From contig NZ_HG992749.1 in NCBI RefSeq assembly GCF_905175385.1, forward strand, positions 806,001-870,000: a stretch of 64,000 nt of DNA, read 5' to 3'. How positions within the stretch are numbered: the first letter of the stretch is position 1; each line of letters begins with the position of its first letter. Below are positions 39,397-48,537 of this stretch, piece after piece. A program made the translations under genes and the position numbers. Source of the stretch: Vibrio sp. B1FLJ16. GTDB lineage: Bacteria > Pseudomonadota > Gammaproteobacteria > Enterobacterales > Vibrionaceae. The notes beneath the pieces are model-generated. The model did not search any database. It was not told where the DNA came from and worked only from the letters and a program-made list of their open reading frames with translations.

Positions 39397-39892
39397 ATCA
39401 TTAATTTCTTATTCAGATTAAATATTAAAAAGTTAACTATTAGAAGAGATAATGTGGTGATATCTTAATGGACCAGATTGATAGGGGTGTGGTTGCATTG
39501 ATATTGGTTTGGTAATGTAATCAAGAAGTGATACTACTATTACTCCATGCCTTATAAGCTACGCCTTCAATTGGTATTAAGCTTGTGTTCAAACATTATC
39601 GTCTTTCATAATTCGTCTTCTTACTTACCAAAAATATAAGCATCGTACGACTATGCTTATTACCTAAGTATGTATCCAGACTAGAAAAGATCAAAAAATA
39701 ATTATTAGATGTTTATTTTTTATTTAAAATTAGATGTTTTATTTGGAGTGATTGGCTTTATATCTATTTGAATTAACTATTTATAGTGATTTTTATTTTT
39801 TTATTGCTTTGAGAGGATGTTGAAAGTAGTAGCGGACTTTATTTTTAATAGGAATTTAAATAAAGACATGAAATAAAAGAAGTAGTGAACAG
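39397..39892. other. AT-rich intergenic region without genes
   Basis: About 500 bases, strikingly AT-rich, with no coding frame of note. It contains a perfect hairpin ATAAGCAT / ATGCTTAT (39636-39660). It could host a small RNA or be a decayed gene; nothing is decisive. Confidence 0.5.
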
Positions 39893-39923
39893 AAAAAGTA
39901 ATGGAATGATCTCCATCCCATTA
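39893..39923 (-). terminator. Probable terminator of the qmcA-nfeD operon
   Basis: TAATGGA / TCCCATTA hairpin with one bulge, followed on the minus strand by TACTTTTTCTG. Confidence 0.5.
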
Positions 39924-39935
39924 TTCTTACATAAG

Positions 39936-40397
39936 TTAATCAGATACGGGCTCTATCACCAGAATGATACCATCAACAGCAACGATTTTTACGCGCGTAC
40001 CAGCCGGAATTCCTTGCTCACATTGAGCAGACCAAGTGGTATCCGCTACATGAATACGGTTCAGTCCCACAGAGAAGTCCTGATCGATCGTGACTGTTTT
40101 GCCGATGAGCTGTTTATACTTTTGATTTAAGTCTCTGGACAGATCATCTTCTTTATCTTTCTTCCACTGCCGTCTCCACCAAAGCCAGGTCGTCGCTAAA
40201 CTGAAAGTGGCAAAAGATAACCACTGCAGTTGCCAACTCATCGGTAATATCGCAAGCAACCCTCCTACTATAAGTGCAGAAAGGCCAAGCCAGAGGAAGT
40301 AACCTGCTGTCCCGAGTAACTCGACAGCAAGCAACCCAAATCCTAGCGCTAACCAGTGCCAGAATGTAATGTTGTCGAGTAAGTTAATGAAGTCCAT
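39936..40397 (-). CDS. NfeD-like membrane protein
   Basis: 153 residues: hydrophobic N-terminal segments (about 10-80) and a C-terminal OB-fold NfeD domain (about 95-150, LIGKTVTIDQDFSVGLNRIHVADTTW). It partners stomatin-like QmcA, encoded 9 bases upstream, in membrane quality control. Confidence 0.9.
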   Translation of the reverse strand: MDFINLLDNITFWHWLALGFGLLAVELLGTAGYFLWLGLSALIVGGLLAILPMSWQLQWLSFATFSLATTWLWWRRQWKKDKEDDLSRDLNQKYKQLIGKTVTIDQDFSVGLNRIHVADTTWSAQCEQGIPAGTRVKIVAVDGIILVIEPVSD

Positions 40398-40406
40398 AGG
40401 AGGTTC

Positions 40407-41324
40407 TTAATCTTTATTCTGGTGTTTAAACATTTCAGCAATACCAGCTACTGAGCCCATGAGACCAGTCGCTTCAAGAGGTAGCATTATTATCTTACCA
40501 TTTTCCGCTTGGCCTATGCTCTTGAGAGCCTCCGTATAACCTTGTGCAATAAAGTAATTTACGGCTTGCATGTCACCTTTCGCGATTGCCTCTGAAACCA
40601 TGGTGGTAGCTTGAGCTTCAGCTTGCGCTGCACGTTCCCGGGCTTCAGCATGCAGAATAGCTGACTGTTTCTCGCCTTCTGCTTTTAGTATTTGAGACTG
40701 TTTATGGCCTTCCGCCTTGAGGATTTCGGCTTGACGGACACCCTCTGCTTCAAGGATTTCGGCACGTTTGTTACGTTCCGCTTTCATTTGTGCATTCATC
40801 GCAGCCGTTAAGTCTGCTGGTGGCTGTACATCTTTGATTTCAATACGCGTGACTTTTACACCCCAAGGGTTTGTTGCCTGGTCAACAATAGCAAGCAATT
40901 TAGAGTTAATCATATCGCGTTGGCTGAGCATTTCGTCGAGTTCCATCGAGCCTAACACAGTACGAATGTTAGTAAGAGTCAGGTTTCTGATAGCATGTTG
41001 AAGATCGTTGACTTCGTAAGCTGCTTTCGCCGCATCTACAACCTGGACGAAGCAGACCGCATCTATAGTTACATTGGCGTTATCTTTACTGATCACTTCC
41101 TGTGCAGGGATATCTAACACTCGTTCCATCATGCTTATCTTATGACCAATACGGTCGATAAAAGGGATAATTAAATTTAGCCCCGGCTTGAGCGTCTTGG
41201 TATATCGGCCAAACCGTTCAACGGTCCAGTTACTTCCCTGGGGAACGGTTTTGATTGCGGATGAAAGAATAACAATGGCAAGGACGACAAAAATACCGAT
41301 AGTAATCAACGGATCAACTGACAT
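40407..41324 (-). CDS. qmcA: Stomatin/prohibitin-like SPFH protein QmcA
   Basis: About 305 residues. An N-terminal membrane segment (residues ~5-25) precedes an SPFH domain ([33 protein letters not shown]) and an Ala/Glu-rich coiled coil (~180-260, with repeated ILKAEG units). The start MSVDP at 41324 follows AAGGAA; an upstream frame start at 41357 is less likely. It is the first gene of a two-gene operon with the nfeD-like gene. Confidence 0.92.
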   Translation of the reverse strand: MSVDPLITIGIFVVLAIVILSSAIKTVPQGSNWTVERFGRYTKTLKPGLNLIIPFIDRIGHKISMMERVLDIPAQEVISKDNANVTIDAVCFVQVVDAAKAAYEVNDLQHAIRNLTLTNIRTVLGSMELDEMLSQRDMINSKLLAIVDQATNPWGVKVTRIEIKDVQPPADLTAAMNAQMKAERNKRAEILEAEGVRQAEILKAEGHKQSQILKAEGEKQSAILHAEARERAAQAEAQATTMVSEAIAKGDMQAVNYFIAQGYTEALKSIGQAENGKIIMLPLEATGLMGSVAGIAEMFKHQNKD

Positions 41325-41476
41325 GGAATATTCCTTTATGTGCATATGTTGATTCATTTTTACTCATTTGATGTGATTACACAATGAGAAGATCTAAAAA
41401 GCGCCGGGTACTATCGAACTTGATACTATAAAGGCCGGAATACACCAGCCTTAATTAGATCCAGAAGCTATCTTAT

Positions 41477-42331
41477 TTAATACAAGATTGAGTACAGCTG
41501 ACGACGATATTTACCCGCTAGAGCATTACCTTGGCCTAATGCACTCAGGATATCCATGAAGGTTTTCTTCACCTCACCGTCTTGGGCACCTAAGTTTACT
41601 TTCAGGATATTCCAGAGCAGTTCTAATGCTTCTTCATCACGGCCAACCTGGTTGTACTGAATCGCTAACTCACACGCCAGATCCAGATTTTCTGTATTAG
41701 CCTCGTACTCTTGCTCTAGGCGCTGGAGCTCAGGGCTGTCAGCCGCTTGCAGGTGCAGCTCTAGTTTTGCTAGCAAGCCTTTGTAATAGTTATCCTGATA
41801 CTCCAGAGGGATTGAGCCTAGTAACTCCTGAGCTATATCAAACTGTTTGGTCTCAAGCAGGCAGTCTGCGGTCGCCAGTTTTACGTCGCCACGAGATTGC
41901 AGCTCTGCCGGAAGTGTATGAATGATGCTCAGTGCCTCTGCATGCTGACCTTCTTGCAGAAGTTCCATGATCTGTTTAAGCAATTGTTCGTCTGGGCTTG
42001 GAAGGTGTTTTTGCAGCATGGTTGCGATGGCATCAATAGGCTGAGGTCCGCCTAATCCGTCGACTGCCTGACCGTTCACAAACAGGGCAATTGTTGGCAG
42101 AACCTGAACCCCAAACTGGGAGGCCAGGGCTGGTTGGTCTTCACAGTTAAGTAAGGCGAGGGTAAAAGCACCATTGTACTGTTGAGCCAGAGTCTGTAAT
42201 TCAGGGAGTATTTGTGCGCTTTCTGGCTGAGCATTAGCCCAAAAGTGGATCAGAACGGGTGTGTTCATTGATCCTTCAAGCGTTTCACGAAAGTTATGTT
42301 CTGTTATCTCAACGATAAATGGAGATTGCAT
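41477..42331 (-). CDS. cnoX: Chaperedoxin CnoX (YbbN), thioredoxin-TPR co-chaperone
   Basis: 284 residues. A thioredoxin fold (residues ~1-110) is followed by TPR-like helices. The active-site CXXC is replaced by NAQPE in HFWANAQPESAQILPEL, so it lacks both redox cysteines. From family knowledge it works as a holdase that hands clients to GroEL and protects against hypochlorite. Confidence 0.88.
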   Translation of the reverse strand: MQSPFIVEITEHNFRETLEGSMNTPVLIHFWANAQPESAQILPELQTLAQQYNGAFTLALLNCEDQPALASQFGVQVLPTIALFVNGQAVDGLGGPQPIDAIATMLQKHLPSPDEQLLKQIMELLQEGQHAEALSIIHTLPAELQSRGDVKLATADCLLETKQFDIAQELLGSIPLEYQDNYYKGLLAKLELHLQAADSPELQRLEQEYEANTENLDLACELAIQYNQVGRDEEALELLWNILKVNLGAQDGEVKKTFMDILSALGQGNALAGKYRRQLYSILY

Positions 42332-42502
42332 CAGAGTATCCTTGCTTTTGTTTCCGAGCTTTGATTTTAGATATGGAGTTGATTTAGTTAAAAATCAAGC
42401 GGCATAGCTAAATAGCCTGAACTAAGCGGTTAAATAGGTTTGGATTCCGATTATCAGGAAGTAGCGGGCTACGACTTTAAACCTGTTTGGGGTATATAAA
42501 GG

Positions 42503-42525
42503 AAAAACGCTGCTGAAGCAGCGTT
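42503..42525 (-). terminator. Terminator of the small-peptide transcript
   Basis: On the minus strand AACGCTGCT - TC - AGCAGCGTT followed by TTTCC; 70 bases past the small frame and well before cnoX. Confidence 0.75.
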
Positions 42526-42595
42526 ATCCGATAGCAAGCGAAAGTGCTATGAAATTGGCAGACCATACACTTTAGTTATCGTGTAGGGTGAGGTA

Positions 42596-42661
42596 TCAGA
42601 ACAGGATGAACAAAGCCAACACTACACCCACACTAAGCCAGTTAAGCTGATTTAATGTCAT
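42596..42661 (-). CDS. Candidate 21-residue hydrophobic membrane peptide
   Basis: ATG at 42661 to TGA at 42596; sequence begins MTLNQLNWLSVGVV and ends ALFILF. It has one transmembrane segment (about residues 9-21) and no charged residues. The ribosome site is weak (GCGAGACAACA). A -10-like TATACT lies about 15 bases upstream, a 9-base inverted repeat further upstream, and a terminator follows. It may be a small regulatory membrane protein or a type I toxin-like peptide. I do not recognise a family. Confidence 0.45.
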   Translation of the reverse strand: MTLNQLNWLSVGVVLALFILF

Positions 42662-42733
42662 TGTTGTCTCGCATTAGTATAAAAAACTGCTACAAAACTG
42701 TTTGGGTGGCGATACCAAATCTAACCATACCTA

Positions 42734-42759
42734 TACAGAAATTAGTCTTCATTTCTGTA
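42734..42759. promoter_or_regulatory. Inverted repeat upstream of the small-peptide gene
   Basis: TACAGAAAT / ATTTCTGTA, perfect 9-base arms 8 bases apart. Operator-like, possibly regulating the small peptide. Confidence 0.45.
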
Positions 42760-42863
42760 AAAGATTTGCCTAGATATTGATTCGAACAGATGAGGTTTTT
42801 CAACCTACATGCTCATAATGACATCACATTGTTACGATGAAATTACACTACAATAAAAATATT

Positions 42864-43691
42864 CTAAGCAGCCCGTCGCAAAATCTTATCGAGTAGTCGC
42901 GTCGGTAAAACCCTCTTCAATACAGCGAATACCTTAGTCGGTGTGGTTATGCGGTACCGGATTTTAGGTGAACCGCTGGTTAACGCGTGTAAGACAGGCT
43001 CTATACACGCCTCTGCCGGCAAAGCGAACTTGTTATTGGATTTGTCATTGTCTAAGCGTTTTTTCTGACCTTCATAGGCGACGCGGTGTGGGCTGGATTC
43101 TGCGTTAACCCACTGTTCAAACGCTTTGAGTGCATTGTGTCTGAATTGAGTCTCTATAGGTCCTGGCTCAATGATCGCAACTTTTATATTGGTGTCGGCG
43201 AGTTCAAGTCTCAGCGTATCGCTCCATCCTTCCAAAGCAAACTTTGAAGCATTATAGGCACCGCGATATTTCATAGCGGCAAAGCCAAGTACGGAACTGT
43301 TCTGAATGATGCGGCCTTCTCCCTGAGTTCGCATGTGGGGAAGTACTTCCTGCACTAGCTGGTGCCAACCGAAAAAGTTTGTCTGAAACTGCGCTTTGAG
43401 AGCTTCGGTCGGGAGATCTTCTAAGGCTCCCGGCTGGCCGTATGCTCCATTATTAAAGAGTGCATAAAGTTTCCCTTGAGCTAGCTCTATAGCTTGCTTA
43501 GCTCCGTTAGTAATACTGGTCGAGTCATTGAGATCAAGCTGTATGCAGGTTAAACCTTCTGACTGCAGTCGCTGAACATCATCTGAGTGTCGGCATGATG
43601 CGATGACATTAAAGCCCTGCTTTTTTAGTGCATGGGCACATACGTAACCAATTCCGGTCGAACAACCGGTGATAAGAATGGATTTGTTCAT
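42864..43691 (-). CDS. Short-chain dehydrogenase/reductase
   Basis: 275 residues from the canonical start MNKSILITGCSTGIGYVCAHAL. The Rossmann GxxxGxG motif is TGCSTGIG, the NNG motif is FNNGAYG, and the YxxxK catalytic pair is in RGAYNASKFALEG. A start at 43730 would add 13 residues and lies directly after the stop of the neighbouring gene. No clear Shine-Dalgarno supports either, so coupled translation is plausible. Substrate unknown. Confidence 0.85.
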   Translation of the reverse strand: MNKSILITGCSTGIGYVCAHALKKQGFNVIASCRHSDDVQRLQSEGLTCIQLDLNDSTSITNGAKQAIELAQGKLYALFNNGAYGQPGALEDLPTEALKAQFQTNFFGWHQLVQEVLPHMRTQGEGRIIQNSSVLGFAAMKYRGAYNASKFALEGWSDTLRLELADTNIKVAIIEPGPIETQFRHNALKAFEQWVNAESSPHRVAYEGQKKRLDNDKSNNKFALPAEACIEPVLHALTSGSPKIRYRITTPTKVFAVLKRVLPTRLLDKILRRAA

Positions 43692-43730
43692 AAATTGAGT
43701 TAAGGATAAAGGTTCAATACGCTTTATCAT

Positions 43731-44648
43731 TCAACAGCTTCGATCATGAAGCAAGTGCTTAAGTGCAGGCTCAATTCTTGAGTAAGTAAACTGGAAGTCC
43801 AGTTCCGTGAGTTTTTTAGGTTTGGCTCTGATGCTGTCAAACAATAGGCAGGATGACTCTCCCATGGCTGTATCCATCACCCATTTCGGGGTGAACAGTA
43901 TATGGGGACGCTTAAGCGTTCTGGCCAGAGTGCGGCTAAAAATACGGTTAGTGACAGGGTGGGGGGCACATAGGTTAAAAGCGCCGTGTGCATGGGGTGT
44001 ATTGAGTAAGTACATGATCGCTCTGACCATGTCGAGGATATGAATCCACGGCATGTATTGGTTACCATTTCCAAGTGGTCCGCCTAAACCTAATTTGTAT
44101 GGCATTAACATTTTTGCTAATGCACCCCCGTTTGTGCCTAGGACAATTCCGGTTCGCAGCAAACACACCCTAGTATTTTCCGATTCTGCACGCTTGGCAA
44201 TATGCTCCCAACGCTCACAGACCATATGAGGAAACCCATCATTTTTGACATGCAGGCATTCGTCGAAAGGATGTTCCTGCTGATCACCGTAATATCCAAC
44301 TGCGGAACCACTGATAAAGACTGCCGGTGGTTTTGTGCTGGCGTGGATCAGCTCGACAATCGCCTCCGTTATTTGCCAGCGGCTCTTACAGATTTTGTCT
44401 TTTTGATTCTTTGTCCATCGTTTGTCTGCGATGGGTTCTCCGGCAAGGTTGATTATTGCATCTATATGGTTGAGGTCGGCAAGTTTATCCAGAGAGTCAA
44501 GATATTCAATATTACCAACGTCGGTGTGGTTTAGATGCTGCTTTGCTTTTTCTGGTGAACGAGTCAAGAGCACGACCTGATGGGTAGTGAGCAGTTTGAG
44601 CAATTCAGAGCCGATAAACCCGGTTCCGCCTGTCAGTAATATTTTCAT
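43731..44648 (-). CDS. TIGR01777 family NAD(P)-binding epimerase-like protein
   Basis: 305 residues. Extended SDR fold: GGTGFIGSELLKLL at the N-terminus, AIINLAGEPIADKRWTKNQK, and SAVGYYGD in the middle. A short C-terminal DUF1731-type tail is present (SSCLLFDSIRAKPKKLTELDF). E. coli YfcH is a relative. It is probably co-transcribed with the next SDR gene (stop and start codons adjoin). The function is unknown. Confidence 0.9.
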   Translation of the reverse strand: MKILLTGGTGFIGSELLKLLTTHQVVLLTRSPEKAKQHLNHTDVGNIEYLDSLDKLADLNHIDAIINLAGEPIADKRWTKNQKDKICKSRWQITEAIVELIHASTKPPAVFISGSAVGYYGDQQEHPFDECLHVKNDGFPHMVCERWEHIAKRAESENTRVCLLRTGIVLGTNGGALAKMLMPYKLGLGGPLGNGNQYMPWIHILDMVRAIMYLLNTPHAHGAFNLCAPHPVTNRIFSRTLARTLKRPHILFTPKWVMDTAMGESSCLLFDSIRAKPKKLTELDFQFTYSRIEPALKHLLHDRSC

Positions 44649-44923
44649 GGCACCTCATGAAACGCTAAAAACATGAGCATATTATAGTCCGTTTACCTGT
44701 CACCTGATCATATTCACTCGCGCAATATCCGCGAGTTTGCCCTTAGTACAAAAATCTCGCACTCGTATCAACTTCACATATTGAAAGATTGTAACTGTTT
44801 GTTATTGATGACGCTGCTCTGCTCTCCTTTGTAACAGAAAATTTATGCCAAAATGATACTAGTTGGATATCAAACTCATCTGGCGAGTTAAGGTTACTCT
44901 GAAACGGTCACTAAGGAGGAGAC

Positions 44924-45658
44924 ATGGAAGCCTTTGTTGCTCTTTTTCGAGCTCTCCTTAATAGTGCACGCGATCTTTTACCGATTGTCGTTGTTATTAC
45001 GTTCTTCCAGTTAGTCGTATTGCAAGAGCCTATGCCAAATCTTGTTTCGATTCTTTTCGGCTTATTATTCGTGGTGTTAGGGCTGACGTTTTTCATTTTT
45101 GGCCTGGAGCTCGGGCTTTTTCCGATAGGTGAAAACATGGCCCAGGCATTTGCGAAAAAGGGCAGTGTGTTCTGGTTACTGCTTTTCTCTTTTTGCTTAG
45201 GGTTTGGCACCACCATCGCCGAACCCGCGTTGACTGCGGTTGCTGATAAAGCGTCACAAGTCGCAGCAGAGGGAGGAATGATTATTAACTCGGAAGTATC
45301 GATGCAAGACTACGCGACAGGCCTCCGTGTAACCGTCGCTTTGTCTGTTGGGATAGCCATTGTTATCGGTGTACTTCGTATTCTCAAAGGCTGGCCAATC
45401 CAATACATGATCATAGGCGGGTACGTTGGTGTGGTGGTGTTAACTTGGTTTGCCCCTGAGTCTATCATTGGGATTGCGTATGATTCCGGTGGCGTCACCA
45501 CATCGACCATTACAGTCCCTCTAGTTACTGCACTTGGCGTCGGACTGGCTTCGGCAATCAAAGGGCGTAACCCAATGCTGGATGGTTTCGGCCTTATAGC
45601 TTTTGCCTCACTACTGCCAATGATGTTTGTCATGATTTATGGGATGGTTGTGACATGA
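44924..45658 (+). CDS. DUF1538 family membrane protein, first copy
   Basis: 244 residues, about six or seven membrane segments. The conserved block [17 protein letters not shown] (about 88-104) and the signature [26 protein letters not shown] followed by [18 protein letters not shown] match the second gene. AGGAGGAG precedes the ATG. It overlaps the next gene by 4 bases (ATGA), so translation is coupled. A transport role is inferred from topology and the paired PII-like gene. Confidence 0.88.
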   Translation: MEAFVALFRALLNSARDLLPIVVVITFFQLVVLQEPMPNLVSILFGLLFVVLGLTFFIFGLELGLFPIGENMAQAFAKKGSVFWLLLFSFCLGFGTTIAEPALTAVADKASQVAAEGGMIINSEVSMQDYATGLRVTVALSVGIAIVIGVLRILKGWPIQYMIIGGYVGVVVLTWFAPESIIGIAYDSGGVTTSTITVPLVTALGVGLASAIKGRNPMLDGFGLIAFASLLPMMFVMIYGMVVT

Positions 45659-46446
45659 TTTCATTTGAGCACTTTTTTAATACCCTACTTTCTACTGTTC
45701 GTGATGTTATCCCCATCGCCGCCATTATTTTCGGTTTTCAGCTTGCTGTACTCCGCCGTCCCGTGAACAACCTGAGAAAAGTGCTTTTGGGGTTTGCCTA
45801 CGTCATTGTGGGGTTGTCTCTGTTTTTAGTCGGTTTAGAAATGGCGCTGTTCCCCCTTGGTGAAACCATGGCAGTACAGTTAACTACACCGGACTTTTTA
45901 AGAGAGTTCAAAGTCTCACTAGGGCAGAAGCTGGAGTGGATTGACTATTATTGGGTATACACATTTGCTTTTTTTATTGGCTTTAGCACCACGATTGCAG
46001 AGCCGTCGTTAATCGCGGTGGCGATAAAAGCCAATCAAGTATCGGGTGGCAGTATCGGTGTAACTGGTTTACGTGTAGCGGTTGCACTCGGTGTAGCGAT
46101 TGGTATTGCGTTAGGCAGTTACCGGATTGTGGTCGGAGATCCGATTCACTATTACATTATTGCGGGTTATATCGTTGTGGTGGTTCAGACCTTTTATGCT
46201 CCCCAAATGATTGTTCCTCTAGCCTATGATTCAGGTGGTGTTACCACATCGACCGTAACCGTTCCGCTTGTTACTGCGTTGGGGCTAGGCCTTGCCTCGA
46301 CAGTGCCCGGGAGGAATCCAATGATAGATGGCTTTGGTCTGATTGCCTTTGCCAGCTTGTTTCCGATGATATCCGTAATGGGATATGCGCAAATAACTCA
46401 GTGGCTTAATAGAGACATTTCGGAGGATGAAGAAGATGCGCTTTAA
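45655..46446 (+). CDS. DUF1538 family membrane protein, second copy
   Basis: 263 residues, paralogous to the upstream protein: [18 protein letters not shown] and [21 protein letters not shown] are shared. The two probably form a heteromeric membrane complex. Overlaps at both ends with neighbours (ATGA at the start; the next frame begins before its stop), a sign of tight coupling. Confidence 0.88.
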   Translation: MISFEHFFNTLLSTVRDVIPIAAIIFGFQLAVLRRPVNNLRKVLLGFAYVIVGLSLFLVGLEMALFPLGETMAVQLTTPDFLREFKVSLGQKLEWIDYYWVYTFAFFIGFSTTIAEPSLIAVAIKANQVSGGSIGVTGLRVAVALGVAIGIALGSYRIVVGDPIHYYIIAGYIVVVVQTFYAPQMIVPLAYDSGGVTTSTVTVPLVTALGLGLASTVPGRNPMIDGFGLIAFASLFPMISVMGYAQITQWLNRDISEDEEDAL

Positions 46447-46786
46447 ATTGATACTTGCGTTTGTTGAGGATGCCAGAACAGACAAGGTGCTTGATGCGGC
46501 TCGAGAAGCCGGTGCTACAGGAGCAACGGTGATTAACAATGCTCGTGGCGAAGGATTGAATCAGAAGACGACGTTTTTTGGTTTAACGTTAGAAGTTCAG
46601 AAAGATGTGCTGTTGTTTGTGGTAGAGGAGCATCTTTCCCGGCATATATTAGAAACCATCAGTGACGTTGGTGAGTTTGACAAAGAGTCCGGTCAGGGGA
46701 TTGCAATTCAAATTGATATTGAAGATGCGGTGGGAGTGGCCCACCAGGTTGAGACATTAACCAAGGTTGTAGAGAGTGAATTATGA
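46436..46786 (+). CDS. PII-like nitrogen-regulator family protein
   Basis: 116 residues from MRFKLILAF (the frame is open from 46427, adding three residues). It has the ferredoxin-like PII fold: GATGATVINNARGEG, a shortened T loop without the Tyr that is uridylylated in GlnB, and a GIAIQIDIEDAVGV C-terminal strand. Such proteins usually regulate a partner transporter by ligand binding. Here the partners are the two DUF1538 proteins. Confidence 0.85.
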   Translation: MRFKLILAFVEDARTDKVLDAAREAGATGATVINNARGEGLNQKTTFFGLTLEVQKDVLLFVVEEHLSRHILETISDVGEFDKESGQGIAIQIDIEDAVGVAHQVETLTKVVESEL

Positions 46787-47199
46787 GTAATCAGTCGATA
46801 GTACGAGTTCGAGATGTCATGGCTGCAACTTACGTTATGGTTGATGGGCTGATGACTGTTTATGAGGGCATCACGTTAGCCAAAAAATATCAGGTAAAAG
46901 CACTGGTAGTTAAGAAACGTGATGACAATGATGAGTACGGTATTGTGCTGATGAATGACATCGCGAAGAAAGTGCTGGCAAATAATCGAGCGCCACAACG
47001 TACTAATATTTATGAAATCATGACCAAGCCAGCTTTGTGCGTCGGACCGGATATGAACGTGAAGTATTGTGCCAGGCTGTTTGAAAGATTCGGCATTAGC
47101 CGAGCTCCTGTCATCGAAGATGGTGAGGTGATCGGCATGGTCAGTTACAACAACATCGTGATTAATGGCATGGTCAGAGATTGTACCAATCAGGACTAA
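46783..47199 (+). CDS. Two-CBS-domain protein
   Basis: 138 residues, a single tandem CBS pair (about 8-65 and 78-135: VRDVMAATYVMV..., IYEIMTKPALCVGPD..., SRAPVIEDGEVIGMVSY). CBS pairs bind adenine nucleotides and regulate transporters or enzymes. ATG overlaps the PII-like stop (ATGA). It is the last gene of the DUF1538 operon. Confidence 0.88.
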   Translation: MSNQSIVRVRDVMAATYVMVDGLMTVYEGITLAKKYQVKALVVKKRDDNDEYGIVLMNDIAKKVLANNRAPQRTNIYEIMTKPALCVGPDMNVKYCARLFERFGISRAPVIEDGEVIGMVSYNNIVINGMVRDCTNQD

Positions 47200-47318
47200 G
47201 TTTTTCTCAAGTCAGCGAAAGTCAACAATCTCAGCTGTATTGGTTATTTGTGGTGTTGCATATGTATTCACTGGCACTTATTCTTTGTGCCCAAAGCTTA
47301 TAGTCGAGGATTTTTATA

Positions 47319-47528
47319 ATGCCATTAGTTCCGTGCCCAGTCTGTGAAAAAGAAATCTCTAAACGAGCTCACACCTGCCCGAGGTGTGGGGAGCCGGATC
47401 CGCTGCATCATGTAGCGAAGTCCACCTTCTTCTCGACGATTGTCTGGTCACTGATTATTGTCGGAGCCGGTTACGCTGCTTGGGTCTACTTATTGCCTAT
47501 GTTGATTGAATCTATACGTCATCAGTAA
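47319..47528 (+). CDS. Small zinc-ribbon membrane protein
   Basis: 69 residues: an N-terminal zinc ribbon with CPVC...CPRC (residues ~7-24) and one membrane segment (about 37-60). Zinc-ribbon-plus-helix proteins of this size are common; the function is unknown. It is 119 bases after the CBS gene and may be read by the same operon. Confidence 0.75.
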   Translation: MPLVPCPVCEKEISKRAHTCPRCGEPDPLHHVAKSTFFSTIVWSLIIVGAGYAAWVYLLPMLIESIRHQ

Positions 47529-47596
47529 GTCTGTGCTAGTTGAGCTACGCTCAGAATGACGTAGAATAGCCTCACTTTTTTTGAGGAGATAATGCT

Positions 47597-48142
47597 GTGA
47601 AACTATTTTTTGCTTCAGATTTGCACGGTTCTGTACCTGCGACCAAAGAGACCATCGACTTATTCATTGCGTCTGAAGCGGAGCATTTGATTCTGTTGGG
47701 TGATATTTTGTATCACGGACCAAGAAACCCTATACCTGAAGGCTATAATCCTGCACAAGTAGCTGAACTTCTTAATCAATATAGTAAGCAGATCATTGCT
47801 GTTCGTGGTAACTGTGACAGTGAAGTGGATCAGATGCTGTTGAACTTCCCGATGATGATGGATTATGCCTGGGTACTGCTTGAAACTGGCCAGCGTCTGT
47901 TTTTAACGCATGGCCATTTGTACAACAGCAGTAATCGTCCTGAATTGCGAGACGGAGATGTGATGGTTCATGGCCATACGCACATCCCGGTTGCTGAGCT
48001 GCAAGATGGCATTACTATCTTTAATCCGGGTTCAATGACCTTCCCTCGTAATGGTTTACCGCGTAGCTATGGTTTAATGTACGAAAAAACATTAATGGTA
48101 AAAACGCCAGAAGGTGAGGTTTTGTCACAGACAACGCTCTAG
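47597..48142 (+). CDS. yfcE: Phosphodiesterase YfcE
   Basis: 181-residue calcineurin-like metallophosphodiesterase. Metal-binding motifs SDLHGS, LLGDILYHGP, RGNCD, THGH and HGHTHIP are all visible. Acts on phosphodiester model substrates; the biological substrate is unknown. Confidence 0.93.
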   Translation: MKLFFASDLHGSVPATKETIDLFIASEAEHLILLGDILYHGPRNPIPEGYNPAQVAELLNQYSKQIIAVRGNCDSEVDQMLLNFPMMMDYAWVLLETGQRLFLTHGHLYNSSNRPELRDGDVMVHGHTHIPVAELQDGITIFNPGSMTFPRNGLPRSYGLMYEKTLMVKTPEGEVLSQTTL

Positions 48143-48249
48143 TGTGTACAAGCCATTTTAAATTTCAGCAATAAGGGAGCCTCAGTTCCCTTAAGTAATC
48201 TGAACTTGGGATAGGAAGTCCGAAAGTCTCTGATTATCGCGAACTCAGG

Positions 48250-48528
48250 TTATTTAGTATCAGAATGACCTAAATCGCGCTCTGGTGCGATAATGTCTCT
48301 GACCCGCTGCTTTAAGATTTTGGCTTCCGGAAAACCACCATCTTGTTTTCGTTCCCATATTTGCTGACCATTACAGAATATTTCGAATCGGCCACCCGTA
48401 TCAGGATGCAGTGTAATGGATTCTATTTCTTCACTGAACGTGTGCAGCAGCTCTTGCGACAGCCAGGTTGAACGTAACATCCAGTTGCATTGACGACAGT
48501 AGTAAATACTGATGACGGCTTTTTCCAT
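48250..48528 (-). CDS. SelT/SelW/SelH family thioredoxin-like protein
   Basis: 92 residues with a CRQC (CXXC) motif at residues 11-14 near the N-terminus (ISIYYCRQCNWMLRS), in place of a selenocysteine. The TLHPDTGGRFEIF strand and the FPEAKILKQRVRDII helix match the Rdx family. A redox role is inferred. It is next to the TSUP permease gene on the same strand. Confidence 0.85.
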   Translation of the reverse strand: MEKAVISIYYCRQCNWMLRSTWLSQELLHTFSEEIESITLHPDTGGRFEIFCNGQQIWERKQDGGFPEAKILKQRVRDIIAPERDLGHSDTK

Positions 48529-48537
48529 TTTATTTTC

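Larger units (their letters stand above)
42332..42863. other. Intergenic region with a candidate minus-strand small-peptide unit
   Basis: 530 bases upstream of cnoX. It holds a 9-base inverted repeat (42734-42759), a 21-codon hydrophobic reading frame (42596-42661) and a rho-independent terminator (42503-42525), all in order on the minus strand. Confidence 0.55.
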
